Source: Polytrichum commune
Lineage: Eukaryota; Streptophyta; Polytrichopsida; Polytrichales; Polytrichaceae
Direction: 5' to 3'
Assembly: GCA_950295325.1 (NCBI GenBank)
Contig: OX485808.1
Coordinates: 19,860,527-19,924,526 of the forward strand
Length of the DNA: 64,000 nucleotides
The translations under genes were made by a program, and so were the position numbers. The notes beneath the pieces are model-generated. The model saw nothing but the letters and a program-made list of their open reading frames with translations. It was not told where the DNA came from and made no database searches. The number at the start of each line of letters is the position of its first letter. Position 1 is the first letter of the stretch. This document shows, piece by piece, positions 11,806-23,299 of the stretch.

Positions 11806-14800
11806 CTTGCAACTTCAATTAGTATCCTCTTCCATAAATCCTCATACAACCAATCAAACATGTCAAGAAATTATTTTATCAATCTTTTTAGGCCCTTCAC
11901 TTGTTCATCATACAATTGTTTGTCCACCTTGTTGTATTTCGGATCCTCTCTATCGTTCGGCACATGAGATGCCTCATTTGGAATATGATTCCAATCTTTT
12001 ACCACCCCTTGGAGATTTTTGGTCACCACATTCGTTCATATAGGAAACTTTATGAATCTAGAAGAAGGGCTACCTTGATCCACATAAAAAAAAGTTATTT
12101 TTCCATGTATGACATAGGGGGTCGAATACGGTTAGTATACTTCATCTCAGCTAATTCATTTTTCATACTCATGAAGTCATTCACCATGATCACCTCCAAT
12201 TGCAAAATATTTTTTCAAATGAGAATAACATAATTACAATAAAAACATTAATCAATAAGAATCAATGGAAAGAGGTGTACCTATGCTCAAAATAAAGCTC
12301 CAATAATCTAGTATTCAAAGTCAAATTCTTTTACATTGCCAAATGGATATCATATTGACTCCTTTGTTATGGAGTCTTGTAATCTGTTTCCATGAGAGTT
12401 GTTAAAATATGAATTACATATTCATAAAGGGATGAACATATAAAAACAATGATGCAAAAACAATTTGCAAATTTTTTGTTTGCGGGATTTTCCATTAACA
12501 ATTTTTATGCATGATTCTTCACATGCTTGGTTGACACATTTGCTAAGAACCTTTGCTATTGTGCCTTTCACACTTAAATCATTGGGACACATTAATGACA
12601 AGGAGTTCCCAGCATGGTTGCCAAAATGATGAATACCATAAGTCGTTCCTTTGTAATAAGCTAGGTAGACTTTCAATGCAACATCATGTTAATTTAAAAT
12701 CGCTTGAACGTGAGAACAACTAAGATGGAGTGAGCTTTTAGATGTTTGTCAACATCCTAAAGTTCCATCCATATCTTTTAGAACTAAAGTATGTCAATCG
12801 ATATCATTAATTGTAGGTGACAAAAAAAACTCTCCGAGAGCTTTAATTAAGTTTCCCAAAAAAATGTCAAATTCATAATTCATTTTATGATTTCTATGAT
12901 ATATAATTTCTTCAACATCAAATCATACATTCATATGGTTGTGTTCATTTTACATAATTGTCATTATAAAGTAAGTTATTTTGCATAAAATCAAATCACT
13001 TCTTTGATAAGCTATAGCAGTAGTGAGAATTGAATGTCAATATTTTAAATAGAAATGTATGTTCTTGTATCTTTCTTCTTTAAGCTCAAATGTTACAACT
13101 ATGATTCTTGTAAGTGTATGAAGAATGTATATGATAAGTTTAACCACATTGACATAATTGTGACTACAATACTTCTCATACTTAATAATATATCATCATA
13201 GATCATCTCATTGATAATGTAATAACCAAAATATGCTTTGGTTGTTGTTTTACAAAGCACAAGCTAAAATTCTTTAGTTTATGAACAATGAATTTCAACA
13301 CTTCTTTTTGAGGAGTTCAATCATAAGTGTTCCTTTATGAACAGAAGAATAGACTTGATCTTAATTCTATCAAGTTATTGATGAGAGTTAAGGTTTGATT
13401 CAACATCACTTTGTTCTCAATGTTCCATTAATTCTTCAAAGTCTTAAGCGCTTCAATCTTATCCTTACACTGCTCTTTTGGGTGTTTGTTCAAAAGAGGC
13501 TACTTTCCTTTGAATTGACAAATCAGTCGAGTATCACAACATCCAATAACTCACAAAGGATTGAGAAAGAAGAGCTAACAATTATTGAGTATAAAGAAAT
13601 TGTTTGTGTATTGAGAAGGATGCCTCGAAGAAGGTGATATATAAGATAAGCTCAGGTGTTGTTTGAAACTCCATCTTAAGATAACTTCGTTGTTATGGAA
13701 AGAGGTCTTTCTCCCAAGAACATCATCCTATATATAGTCTTCTACTATAAACCCAAATTTATATTTTATGTGGTCACTATCTTCTTCTTCCTAGATATTA
13801 GCTTATCTATAACATTTGTACATGGGAGCCTTCTCAAACGGTTATAATTGTCAAGCTCCTCAAATGTTCATATTCTAAGTTTTAACCATATCTATGTGGT
13901 GGTTACATATGAACATAGGTAAAACATTTTTTGAGAATGAACCCAATTCTCACGACATAATTGTAGTGAAAAATTAAAATGATATGAGTTGGCAAAAATC
14001 CTCAATTTGTATACTAATCACTAGTCTTATATTCTTCTTCCTTTATGGCCTAAATTATCCCCATTATTTGTTCTTCCAAATGATGGCATTAATGTTCATA
14101 ATTTTCCTTGTAATCTTTGAGATTTTTCTTATTAATGCCACTGCCTACCCTCGCCCTGTGGATTGTTTATCTTATAACCATGCTTCTTCCTCTTAATTCC
14201 ACGGCCGAGTGCCTATTTCACTGGCAGAATGCCTAATTCCATGGACGCCTTCCCCTTCACTCCAATGTGTTATGTTCAGCTTCCTCCTGGTCATTGTGTA
14301 TTCCGGAGTACTAAATCTTGCTCCAACATGCTTGGTTGCCTTGCTTGGATCTCTCTTGTATCCTCTTAATAACCAATAACTCTTACAATCCAGGATAAGT
14401 TGTGGTTTGTTGCTACCTGGAGGTGTGAAGCTTGTGGTTCCATTTTCTTGCTTCAAGTGCAATCTCTAACCTTTACATCAAGTTTTTGTCTCATCAATTG
14501 TTTGTAGTGACACAAGGTCTATGCTATCAAGGGAGCTAGATTTCAACCTATGAAAGTTCTTCTCTGCAACTCTTTGCATTGTTTGGTAGTCTTTATATAT
14601 GGCCTTCTTGGTCTTACTCATGTGCACTTGTATGTTTATCTCGTGATTCTTCACGCTAACCTTCAAGGTCATATCCAAGATTGTAAGAGTTATTGGTTAA
14701 TCCGCTAAACTTGATTGTTGTCTTGAAGAATCCCACATTTCAACTACGGTCAACATGACTGGCTCCACAACAAAAATTCTCATGAAGCAACTTCTTAACA
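11806..14800. other. No gene recognised
   Basis: Long AT-rich stretch. The minus-strand frame at 12422-12676 (84 residues) and the plus-strand frame at 13395-13637 have no recognised domain. An inverted pair of 'gattgtaagagttattggtt' lies at about 14371-14391 (minus) and 14678-14698 (plus), just upstream of the copia remnant, and may belong to it. Confidence 0.45.
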
Positions 14801-15700
14801 ATGCATTCTTGTTATGAGGCGGGCTCCAATTCCATTAAATTTTATGTTTATGTGCCCAATTTGCAAGAAAATTTGCTATCGGTGAGCAAATTTTTGTCGA
14901 ATGAGTTGAAAGTGCAATTCAACCTAAATGAATGTATTGTGAAAAGCGGGGATGGAGAGGTGAATGCAATAGGCCTACATAAAGGAAATTTGTATGAAAT
15001 ACAACTTTCAAAGGTCTATAGAGTAGATGTGGCCAATTTGGCACAATCATTGGTGAAAGGCCGTGCACATGAGCTTGGGCATCGTTGGCTTGAGCATTTG
15101 AATGTGAAGTGTATGTATGCACCTTCAAAACTCTATAAGTGAGTTGAACATTGGCAAAGTTCTTTGTCACACATTTTCGTCGATTTATGGAGGATCTATT
15201 GAGGGTAAACAACTAAGGACGGCATATACAAACGTTGGAAAAAGGCGAGCAAATACGCCTTTGGAGATAACACATTTGGACATGTTTGGCTACATGGGAG
15301 ATGTTGTTTTTATAGACGTTAGTACGAGTAGTTGGAGTGAATTGGAAATGCGTCGCAGTGGGAGAAATGAGGCTCCCAAGATAATTGGGATGGCCAAATC
15401 TTCCAAATCACCTTCATTTGAGATTGAGGAGCGTGAGGAGCAAGTTGGAGACAAACTAATTGCATTTCAAAAACCACAAGGAGGACCAACAAGCAAAATG
15501 TGTTCTTCAACACCACCACCTCGAGACAATTGTATTGATTGAATGCAACCAAGTTTCCATATTGATGGAGAGGGGCAACCTTTAGAGGAGCAAGGCTTAC
15601 AAGGTTGTGATGGATATTTGGAGAATGATGGAAGAACCACATAATGCACCAATATGATGTAGAAAGGGCAAAGCGCATCCTTGAATGATTATTTGAAGTT
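14801..15700 (+). pseudogene. Ty1/copia polyprotein remnant (protease tail, GAG-pre-integrase, start of integrase)
   Basis: The frame from 14801 contains YVPNLQENLLSVSKFLSN, the protease-to-integrase linker typical of copia. It continues with GNLYEIQ and HELGHRWLEHLNVK, the GAG-pre-integrase histidine block. Near 15117-15140 the frame shifts by one. The downstream frame carries EGKQLRTAY and ANTPLEITHLDMFGYM, the segment that leads to the first catalytic Asp of copia integrase. It then jumps to ELEMRRSGRNEAP, like the RRS.R block between integrase and reverse transcriptase. Most of the integrase catalytic core is therefore missing, as is the whole reverse transcriptase and RNase H. Stops follow after about 15540. 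A deleted, non-autonomous copy. Confidence 0.75.
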
Positions 15701-15800
15701 ATTTTGAAACTATGTCATTTGAGAATATGCTAATTGCGAATGATATGAAAAACACTCATTATCAAGGTGAATGAATTCACATTCCTTTGACTACTCACAA

Positions 15801-16593
15801 AGTGGGAGTGTGGAAGGTAGAGCATTAGGTTGCTCGTAGTCATAGGATAGTGTTTGTTAGAGATTTAAGAGTGAATAAGGTTTGAATAAACTCATATGGT
15901 TTGTGGAAAAGTGGAACTTGAGATATCCCATATTCATTGTATGAACCAAAGAGGAAAATACAATAAAGGACAAGGCAAGGGCTGGAGGTGGTCATCTCAC
16001 TCCAAGCATTGTTCACATGCCTTTGTGTGTTTGCTTATGCAATCAAATCTCTAGTACTATTGTGCTTCAATACCGCACTCCGCCACTCTAGAGAATTAGG
16101 TGATTCAAGACCACCTTGATGTACTTTCAAACCCATTAGCCTTTTCGACTTCCTGGACTTTAAAATCAATTTCATTTCATTACAATATTGGGGGACGTTC
16201 CAACCTTTTTTTTTTTTTTTTTTTTTCAATAGCATTTTTAGACTCAAGGGGCACTCAGCTACACTAATTAATGGGGTGTTCTCCCATCCCACACACACAT
16301 ACATTTGACTTCACAATAAATATATAGATCCAAGAGGGTATACTTTAATGCAATAGATAGGTTAGTATACGACAAGGTGACGCCTCCATCTCATGGACGG
16401 TGTGGGTACTCCACAAAGCTCCTAGCTCCTATCAATAACCTTGCATAAGGAAGGGATTGCAAGTTTTCTTCACCTTAGGGTCCTTTTGTACTCTTTTTAC
16501 TTGGTGAGTCCTTGCTATGGTGTTTAGCCTAGATCCTACAACTAAAGGGTTGTCATCTCAGATACCCCAGCTAGTCCTCCGCTAGATGTTGGA
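15801..16593 (+). mobile_element. Possible copia LTR after a polypurine tract
   Basis: AGTGGGAG at 15801-15808 resembles the copia polypurine tract and is followed by TG, the expected LTR start (15809). About 785 bp later, at 16594, 'tggcatcaaagac' resembles the copia primer-binding site (canonical TGGTATCAGAGC). A 3' LTR followed by a primer site would imply a tandem or recombined array, so one of the two signals may be chance. No second LTR was found. A poly(T) run lies at about 16207-16226. Confidence 0.3.
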
Positions 16594-16701
16594 ACCTGGC
16601 ATCAAAGACTATTTACATAATAACGAGAAATAGCAAGTTGTGGTTGTAGTGGGTGAGCACCCAACAAGGTCGATTGTACCATCCATGTCAATGGTATTAA
16701 C

Positions 16702-17076
16702 TACACTAAATATGATAGTTAGTGTCATATGGTATTTTATGCCACTATGGTAACGTTTTGGATGACACATCTTATGAATAATTGAACAAATATTGTCATG
16801 GATGATGGAAGAGTTCATCCATTGGCCAAAACCCTACCTTCTCTTGTCAGCAACTTGTGATGAAATATTGTCATGGATGATTGAAATTTGGATGAATAAT
16901 CACTTGGTAAGTGACGGTAATTGTAACACTGTGAATCTATAATAATCCATAAAATTACAAGGAATGACAAATATTGTTGGGTTAACATTTAGTGTTGGTG
17001 ACATTGCACCGCGGTTTACAATTAGTATTGAGCAAGACAATTAGAATTGGTGTCACTAAATATCATATTTACTGTA
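16702..17076 (-). mobile_element. Palindromic-end MITE, copy 1
   Basis: Reverse orientation relative to copies at 19897-20246 and 60514-60915. Shared internal blocks include 'ccaacactaaatgttaaccc', 'atttgtcattcc', 'catcacaagttgctgaca' and 'ttaccatagtg'. Each end is a near-palindrome of the form ACACTAAATAT-N-ATATTTAGTGT, and TA bounds both ends. No frame. The TA boundary fits the mariner/Stowaway group. Confidence 0.8.
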
Positions 17077-17365
17077 GATATTGGAATGAGGCGGAGTCCC
17101 ATTAACAAGCTAACATGCACTCTATATCCAAAGTAAACATCGGAGCAACAAGTTGAACATGTATTGGCGACTCATAATGTTGCCTTGGGTTTGAGGGATT
17201 GGGTTGCATCCGATGTTAACAACCTTGGTTAATATCCAGTGTTAGTGAAAGTGCAATTGGCATGACAAGTGGCATTGTGTAATGCACACCCTTGGCAACG
17301 GTGGTGCCATATGACATATTCACAACATATTTCTATTAATTCACTTTATAATATATTATGTATTT

Positions 17366-19176
17366 TATTCCATCGGTAAGATGAATCTATAGAAGTGCAA
17401 ACTCAATTTCATGATTTTACAAACCAATTTAGGATTATGTTCTATCAGTTTCATTTGAATCACAAACCAAGTTCACTATATAGACAACCAAATTAACTAA
17501 ACTTCCAATCAACTTCACTACATGTTGTGAACTTCATGATTTGGTACCCATATTCACAACTTTACAAAATTGATTTTATGAATTGTATACTCTTAATTTA
17601 CAAAGAATGGTACATCATGTATAAGGTTCTCCTAATCGCTCCCCACGACTAGCTCTACCAAAATTTATATTGACCTTGCTTATCCAACCTTGGACCATGT
17701 CTGTAGTGATTGTTTGTGCACCATCATTAATGTGACCTAAACATGTTTGGAGATCATTTAGTTGGGCATATCTTTTGATGTGTCCATTCTGCAGCATTGA
17801 GAAATGGACAATATGATGGCAAACAGAAGCAGGTGTGTCCAACATCTTCAAAAGCTTGTGGTATTTTACAAAATTTGTGAAATGGGACATTGTCCATGAA
17901 CCTTTGTCTACCAAGGCTAGGAATGACCTTGGCATGAATGAACTCTAAGAACTTGTTTGAATTGTAGGCACCGAGTGTGACATTGTGTGCAATGACAACT
18001 TCACGACCAACTGCAACCACCAAAGATAAATTTCGTCCCCTTTGAGTTGGACGAGTTCGTTGGCATCTTTGTCCTCGACGAGCCATTCCAAATCGATGCG
18101 TCAAGTGTAAATTGAAACCAACCTCATCCACATATACAACATCAACCATATTGTCACTAAGCTCTAAATTTTTTTGACACCACTCTATATGCTCTCTAAG
18201 ATGCTATTCATTGTTATAATCATTTGGTACATAGTGCATCAACTTGAGGGTAAATCCAGCTTGACTTTGAATGGCTTTGGAAATACAACTACTATATACA
18301 AGGCGTGGGACTTGAAAAACTTCATTTAGCTGGCGATGACGAGATTCGACAATGATGTTTGGATCTACATGAAGCCTCTCTACAAACCATTGCATGTGTT
18401 GGTCTTGTAAAATTGGATAGCGAACACCACCTTTGTGTTTGGGCACTAATTGACCATTTTCATCAAAAACCTCGGCTATGCTCTTGATAGTTTTGTAAGG
18501 ATAACTGTCAAGTTTACTTGTATCAACATAAGAAAAACCTTTATTAAAAATAAAATATATGATTCATGAGTGTAGTACATAATCTATGCAGTTATATCTA
18601 CACGGATGACTAGGCATAGCGATTGAGTTGAACTAGTTTAATTCTCTAATAAATGTGTAAGCAAATTGAGACTAAGTGTACCATCAATTTCTAGAAGTGT
18701 AAAATCTACCACATGCACAATCTCCATGCGGAAAATTCTCAATGGCAAATTGGACCTTATATGTTAGATGCAATTCACGTTGCAATGGTTTTTAAACACA
18801 TACTATAGCAGAGAACCCTCCTTACTGAATGGCTTCGGCCATCCGAGATCAACTAAGGTGGAAAAATACTCCTACAACCACTACCTTTAAGAGACACATA
18901 GACAAAGCAGTTCAAACATCTTTCCTTTATGGCAAATTCTTGTCATTGCTTGATAACATTGCCGTATCCAATCTAATGATAAAGAATCAACTACCATAAG
19001 TCGAACCTATCCAATTTAGAGGGAGACTATTGCATAGACTAAACTACAGACACCAACAATCTCCAACAAGAATTTGTGGCAACCAAGTTCTCAACGGTTG
19101 ATCTAAATGTTGTGTGTCCGCAGCAAAATATTTAAAGGAACATTACAAGCAAGTGGATAGTCTTTATTTCTCAAAT

Positions 19177-19213
<37 letters not shown>

Positions 19214-19703
19214 TGCCTACACAAAACTCGATGCGTCTTTTGGAAGGAATTCAACTATGATTGAGGTGATCCTGCACTAACGGTTGCGACCTACATTGCT
19301 CCAAATCAATTCTCTTATCAAACCTAGTACATAGACTTTCACCAACAACCGGATTTTGTGAAACAAGAAGACAAAGAATGCAAACTGAAAGGGCAAAGAA
19401 TGCCAAATGAGGAGGCAAGAAGTTGAGGAATTGAGAATATGAGGACCACTAGGTTTGGAAGATTTATAAAATTGGTTTGGAGGATTCATGAAGTTGTTAG
19501 AGGTAAAGGTCCACTATCATGAAATTGAGGGGTGCCACATGTCAAGTTAGTTTAGAAGAATCATGAACTAATTTACTAATTTAGAAGGATCGTGAAATTG
19601 GTAGAAAACTCTGGTAAGATGGGTTACAAGGTTCATGAAATAGCTTGGAACCTTCATGAAATTCGAATTTGCACTTCCGCGAAGTCACCTTACCAAAGGA
19701 GCA
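17366..19703 (-). mobile_element. IS630/Tc1/mariner-type transposon, about 2.34 kb, near full length
   Basis: The left end reads TATTCCATCGGTAAGATGAA, followed by a block containing AGAAGTGCAAACTCAATT. The right end is its inverted counterpart, with CACTTCCGCGAAGTCACCTT followed by ACCAAAGGAGCA. Comparing all copies in the window gives an end of TA-CTCCTTTGGTAAGATGA. The TA here fits a TA target; the right-hand TA has become CA. A decayed minus-strand DD34E transposase lies inside (17615-18545). Related deleted copies are at about 33056-34097, 34098-34453 and 38131-39056. The region 18550-19390 holds a (CT)n run at 19183-19209 and no recognised frame; it may have held the 5' exon. Confidence 0.85.
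17615..18545 (-). pseudogene. DD34E transposase (DDE_3/IS630-like), broken
   Basis: The frame is open on the minus strand from about 18545 (no ATG seen; an upstream exon is possible). It starts with a helix-turn-helix-like region (KTIKSIAEVFDENGQLV, then VRYPILQDQHMQWFVERL). After one in-frame TAG (18204-18206) the catalytic part follows: YVDEVGFNLHL (first Asp near 18128), RFGMARRGQRC, FMDNVPFHK (second Asp near 17894) and LPSYCPFLNAAEW (Glu near 17789). Thirty-four residues lie between the second Asp and the Glu, which defines DD34E. A frameshift near 17780 moves the C-terminus (GHIKRYAQL to ASRGERLGEPYT) to another frame. The catalytic triad is intact, so one stop and one frameshift are the visible lesions. 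Function of the family: cut-and-paste transposition at TA. Confidence 0.85.
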
Positions 19704-19896
19704 TTTTGAACACAATATTTTTCAAGTCCAATGATTGAGCGGTTTGATGCACACCAATGACAAGAATAGTGCTAAGTCGCAAATATACAAGATTCACTAA
19801 AATAATGAACTACGCAATATAGGTACATCTCATTGAACATAAAATTGTATTTTGTGGAACCCACCAACATAAACCACTTTTTTCACAGGCAAACAC

Positions 19897-20246
19897 TACA
19901 TTAAATATGGTATTTAGTGTCACCAATTCTAATTGTCTTGCTAAATACCAATTGTAAACCAAGGTGTAGTGTCACCAACACTAAATGCTAACCAAACATA
20001 TTTTGTCATTCCTTGTATTTTTTGGGGATGAATATAGATTTAGAGTGATTATTCATCCAAATTTCAATCATCCATCACAATATTTCATCACAAGTTGCTG
20101 ACAAAAGAAGGCAGGGTTTTGGCTAATGCATGAACTCATCCATCATCCATAACAATATTTGTTCACTTATTTGTAAGAATTGCCATCCGAATAGTTACCA
20201 TAGTGACCTAAAATACCATATGGTACTAAATATCATATTTAGCCTA
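19897..20246 (+). mobile_element. Palindromic-end MITE, copy 2
   Basis: Starts TACATTAAATATGG and ends near TATCATATTTAGCCTA. It shares with copies 1 and 3 'catcacaagttgctgaca', 'ccaacactaaatgctaacc' and 'ttaccatagtgac'. It lies 194 bp beyond the right end of the DD34E transposon, in the opposite orientation to copy 1 on the other side. Confidence 0.8.
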
Positions 20247-20347
20247 GTAATATGTTTTAATTAATATTCATTGTCATCCACATTAATTGAAAAACTCGGA
20301 TGATTCAAATTGGCTCTAGTCCACACGATCTAGAAATATGGTGTACT

Positions 20348-20372
20348 TACACTAAATATGGTATTTAATGTA
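20348..20372. repeat. Isolated palindromic end of the same MITE family
   Basis: TACACTAAATATGGTATTTA followed by ATGTA: a 25-bp near-palindrome bounded by TA, identical in design to the MITE ends but alone. It may be a solo end or the far end of a longer, eroded element beginning at 19897. Confidence 0.6.
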
Positions 20373-21120
20373 GGGCATGTTGGTTTTGAGCCTTGACTTA
20401 ATGTGGGCCCAAACAAGTGCTTTGCAACTTCTTGAAGGTTAGACAATCATTAAGGACACATACATATTTATAGTAACTGCACATGGTTAGATGTTGCAAT
20501 GAATTTGAGAAATAAGCAGGTGTGGGAGATGTGAAAGGCCACAACGTCTATGCAATCGGTTTAGGGAGGCAAACGTGTTCTTTAAAAAAATGGATTGGGA
20601 TTCATGTCTCCTAAAATAGAAGACATGTTATTCATGTTGGACAATTTTTCTTCATACTATGCAAGGTTAAGGCTAGAAAGAACTTTATTTTGGGAAAATG
20701 TTATGGGCCAACATATAGTAAGCAAGTGTGATTCCACGAGGTCTGCATTTTTGGCATGCAACTACTGTGGGTAATTATTTGGAGTTATGTGACGCTATCA
20801 CTCATACTTTAAATTCAACCTTTTATGAACGTATTATCGAGAGGCCATATGCACATCATTGCGCACAAGATAATCAACATAAGTCGAATTTGCCTTGCCT
20901 ACATTTTGTATCGTAGAAGTCATAGTTGATCTTCAAAGGATTACACCATTTATAGCCACCCCATCGGTTGGGCACTTGTAGCATCCCATACCAGAATCAT
21001 ATTCCACCATTGCAAATGTAGATCAACAAACATGAAGACTCTCTATATGCTTCTGTTTGCCACTGTGGGTTCTCAAGGTTAATATGTAAGGTATGGTGAC
21101 ATGCTTGTTTTTCCATTTAC
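20373..21120. other. No gene recognised
   Basis: Mixed AT-rich sequence. The 62-residue frame at 20728-20916 has no recognised domain. Confidence 0.5.
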
Positions 21121-21408
21121 AATAAATAAAGACATAAATAAATAAAAATATCCAACGTCGGGCAATCCGACGTGAATATGAGCCCGTTGACTCTACCCTG
21201 CTCAAGAATCCTCGTGGTGCAAGGTGGGGTTCACTACCTACCTTGCGATGGGTGGGCTCTTGGCTTCCTACCTACCTTGCTAGTTTTTTCCGTCACATAG
21301 AGAAAAGATTTCACAGCGGGAATCGAACCACCAACCACTCCATTCGGAAACGGGTGGTACCTCTCCACTATCACCCAGTAGTTTAGGATCATCTCGGACC
21401 ACAGTTAC
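21121..21408 (-). mobile_element. tRNA-derived SINE, copy 1
   Basis: On the minus strand a pol III box A-like sequence TGATAGTGG (21365-21373) is followed 44 bp later by GGTTCGATTCC (21319-21329), a perfect box B. The 5' flank 'tggtccgagatgatcctaaa' and the post-box part ('tgtgaaatc', 'tgac', 'aaactagc') recur at 53943-54085 with box A and box B in register. The homology therefore spans a full SINE head, not a chance tRNA-like motif. The body continues to an AT-rich (ATTT)n tail near 21121-21150. Confidence 0.7.
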
Positions 21409-21427
21409 AATAACAACATAACAAAGT

Positions 21428-21596
21428 GTATTACCCGAGGTTTATTCTTGTAAATCTTGCTTGAGCCAATGTTCTCATATCTGTATGTAATTTCTTTACT
21501 AGAAATCCCTGCCAAGTCATACTTGGGTAGTAATAACAAACTGGTTATATACAATGCCACAACTGTACCACCATACCTTACAAATTTCAAATAAAT
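21428..21596 (-). other. Candidate exon, unidentified hydrophobic segment
   Basis: A minus-strand open block encodes GGTVVALYITSLLLLPKYDL and then SSKEITYRYENIGSSK, ending at CGG-GTAATAC, a plausible splice donor. The N-terminal half could be one membrane helix. The run YGG, VAL, S, LPK, YRY, SSK faintly recalls thylakoid CURT1 proteins, but the second hydrophobic helix of that family is absent, so I do not assign it. The SINE begins directly downstream. No continuation was found. Confidence 0.2.
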
Positions 21597-21765
21597 ATTG
21601 AGATACAAAAGACATTTGTTTTCTCTAAGTCACTCGATACAAGAACGCAGAACTCCGAATCACAACCCAAACTATCTGTTCGCACGAAGATGGTGACCGA
21701 AACTCATTCACGGTCGTGTACGATTCCTAAAATCTATCGAACCAAAAACAAGGCACCAAAACAAC

Positions 21766-22032
21766 TCAACTGTCAATCAATCGTTTTCGCTTCGTACGAG
21801 TCACCTCATCGCCAGTGAGTGAGTGAGTGAGGGAGCCAGCCAGCCATTCTGCGATGTGGAAACTATCACTTCCGCAATGAGGGGCCGCCGAAATCCTCAA
21901 CATTCTTGAGGCCACCCAGTCAGAACGTCCGTCCGTCCGATGATCGATCCTGCCGACTCTGAGTGGACAGAAAGTGGTCAGATCGATCCTACAGATTGGT
22001 TTCGTCGCAACCTGAAAGCAGCACGTCGCCAT
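21766..22032 (-). CDS. Hypothetical 88-residue frame, possible 5' exon
   Basis: Starts with ATG at 22032 and reads MATCCFQVATKPICRIDLTT, rich in Arg, Ser and Thr early on, as plastid transit peptides are. GATGAG-GTGACT near 21809 could be a splice donor before the frame ends in a basic tail. The region is GC-richer than its surroundings. The opposite strand carries a competing frame (21963-22199), so at most one is real. Not recognised. Confidence 0.25.
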   Translation of the reverse strand: MATCCFQVATKPICRIDLTTFCPLRVGRIDHRTDGRSDWVASRMLRISAAPHCGSDSFHIAEWLAGSLTHSLTGDEVTRTKRKRLIDS

Positions 22033-22199
22033 TCGAAAGGGATGGGAGGCTCCGACGTCAACAATATCTGCACGAAGTGAAGCATGAAGAATGTATCTAA
22101 CTCCAAAAGTTATCTTGTCAACAAGCTGAAGCTGATGCTGCTGCAGCAGATGATGATGCTCCCTCCTCGGACGCAGCCCTCGAAGATCTCATGAAATGA
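21963..22199 (+). pseudogene. Possible 3' exon with acidic C-terminus, one internal stop
   Basis: A plus-strand frame runs from 21963 to the stop at 22197-22199 with a single TAA at 22098-22100. Before the stop it reads ERDGRLRRQQYLHEVKHEE, charged and helix-prone. After it, QQAEADAAAADDDAPSSDAA ends in LEDLMK. Such alanine/aspartate tails occur in real plant proteins, but the GCT/GAT run could also be a decayed microsatellite. A CAG at 21968-21970 could be a splice acceptor. It overlaps the minus-strand frame 21766-22032. No family recognised. Confidence 0.2.
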
Positions 22200-23290
22200 C
22201 GTGTGTGATGGGGTGGTTTTGGGTGGGGTAGGGATGGGATCACACTTTGTCACCTGTTGTTTTCCGCCTACCTCACTTCACTGTCGAATCGATCGAACTG
22301 CTTTCTTTTTGGCTTCAACTCCCCAAAGCCCCGATCTCCACATCTCGTGAGATGGAGGTCAGTCAGGTCTGCCGATACACAAGTCACTTCCCTGAACGCA
22401 GGTCACGATTGAGGTACGAGGGGATTTTTGTTTGGAAATTGACAGTCGAGTGAGTGAGTTAGGTAGTTAGTTACAAGATATGAAAGGCTTCTGTGGGTCC
22501 CCGTGTGGTCACTCTCATTCTTTATCGGATACCCAACATCAAGGCACGGGCAGAGCTGACCGCTAGTTATAGGTGAACTGATGGAGTTTGAGAAACAATC
22601 GGCTGAAGGTTCAAGACTTCAGGAAAATGACCGATCGTGTACGAGGAATCTATGGAATATACCTTGAATTGATGAAAGAAAAACTGAAAGATCACAACGT
22701 GTAACTGGTTACACTTGGAAACACTAGGGTTTGATTGATTACGTTCAAAAACCTCCATGGACAGTGTCTAAGGTATGTAGTGGATGACCAATTGAGCTGC
22801 ATAGTGGCGAGTCGGTTATTAGACATAATCCTCTCTTCCAAACTAGATCGAGATCAATGATGGGTAGGTATTGAAGTTGGCAGCAAACCCTCGTTGGTTC
22901 TTAGGGGGGTTCTTTGAAATTATGACCGGGGTTTATAAATTTTCAAACAACCGGACTTGATTCATAATTGTGGTTCTTAGAAAATCAAAACCCAGTCAAA
23001 TCACCTGCTAAAGAACCACTGGTTCTTTCTCAGTTCTTTCATGAAAACCACCGGGTCTTTGAATCTTTTCAAATATTTGGGACCGGACGTTCTTTAAATG
23101 TAAATTTTTTTAAAAACCCCAAAACTAAAGATCCTTTGTTTCTAATTTGTCTTTGAAACCAGAACCAAAGGTCAGCAAAAATTAAATACTCACCCAACAT
23201 TGATTGAGACCCTTACATTTGTGGAGATCTACAACTCTCTTAAAAAATGAGTGTTGGAGAGGATTATGACTTTAAACCACCCTCAATCTT
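22200..23290. other. No gene recognised
   Basis: 22200-22460 is somewhat GC-richer and could be promoter or untranslated DNA of whatever gene stood at 21.4-22.2 kb. 22460-23290 is unassigned. Confidence 0.4.
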
Positions 23291-23299
23291 CCCAATTAT

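Noticed and set aside
12422-12676. Possible hAT BED-type zinc finger (YKGTTYGIHHFGNH)
   Set aside because: The cysteine pair of a BED finger is missing and no hAT transposase sequence lies nearby.
16594-16606. Copia primer-binding site as the 5' end of a second element
   Set aside because: Only partly matches the canonical site, and the following sequence is the palindromic-end MITE rather than gag.
21428-21596. CURT1-like thylakoid protein
   Set aside because: Only scattered residues agree and the second transmembrane helix that defines the family is absent.
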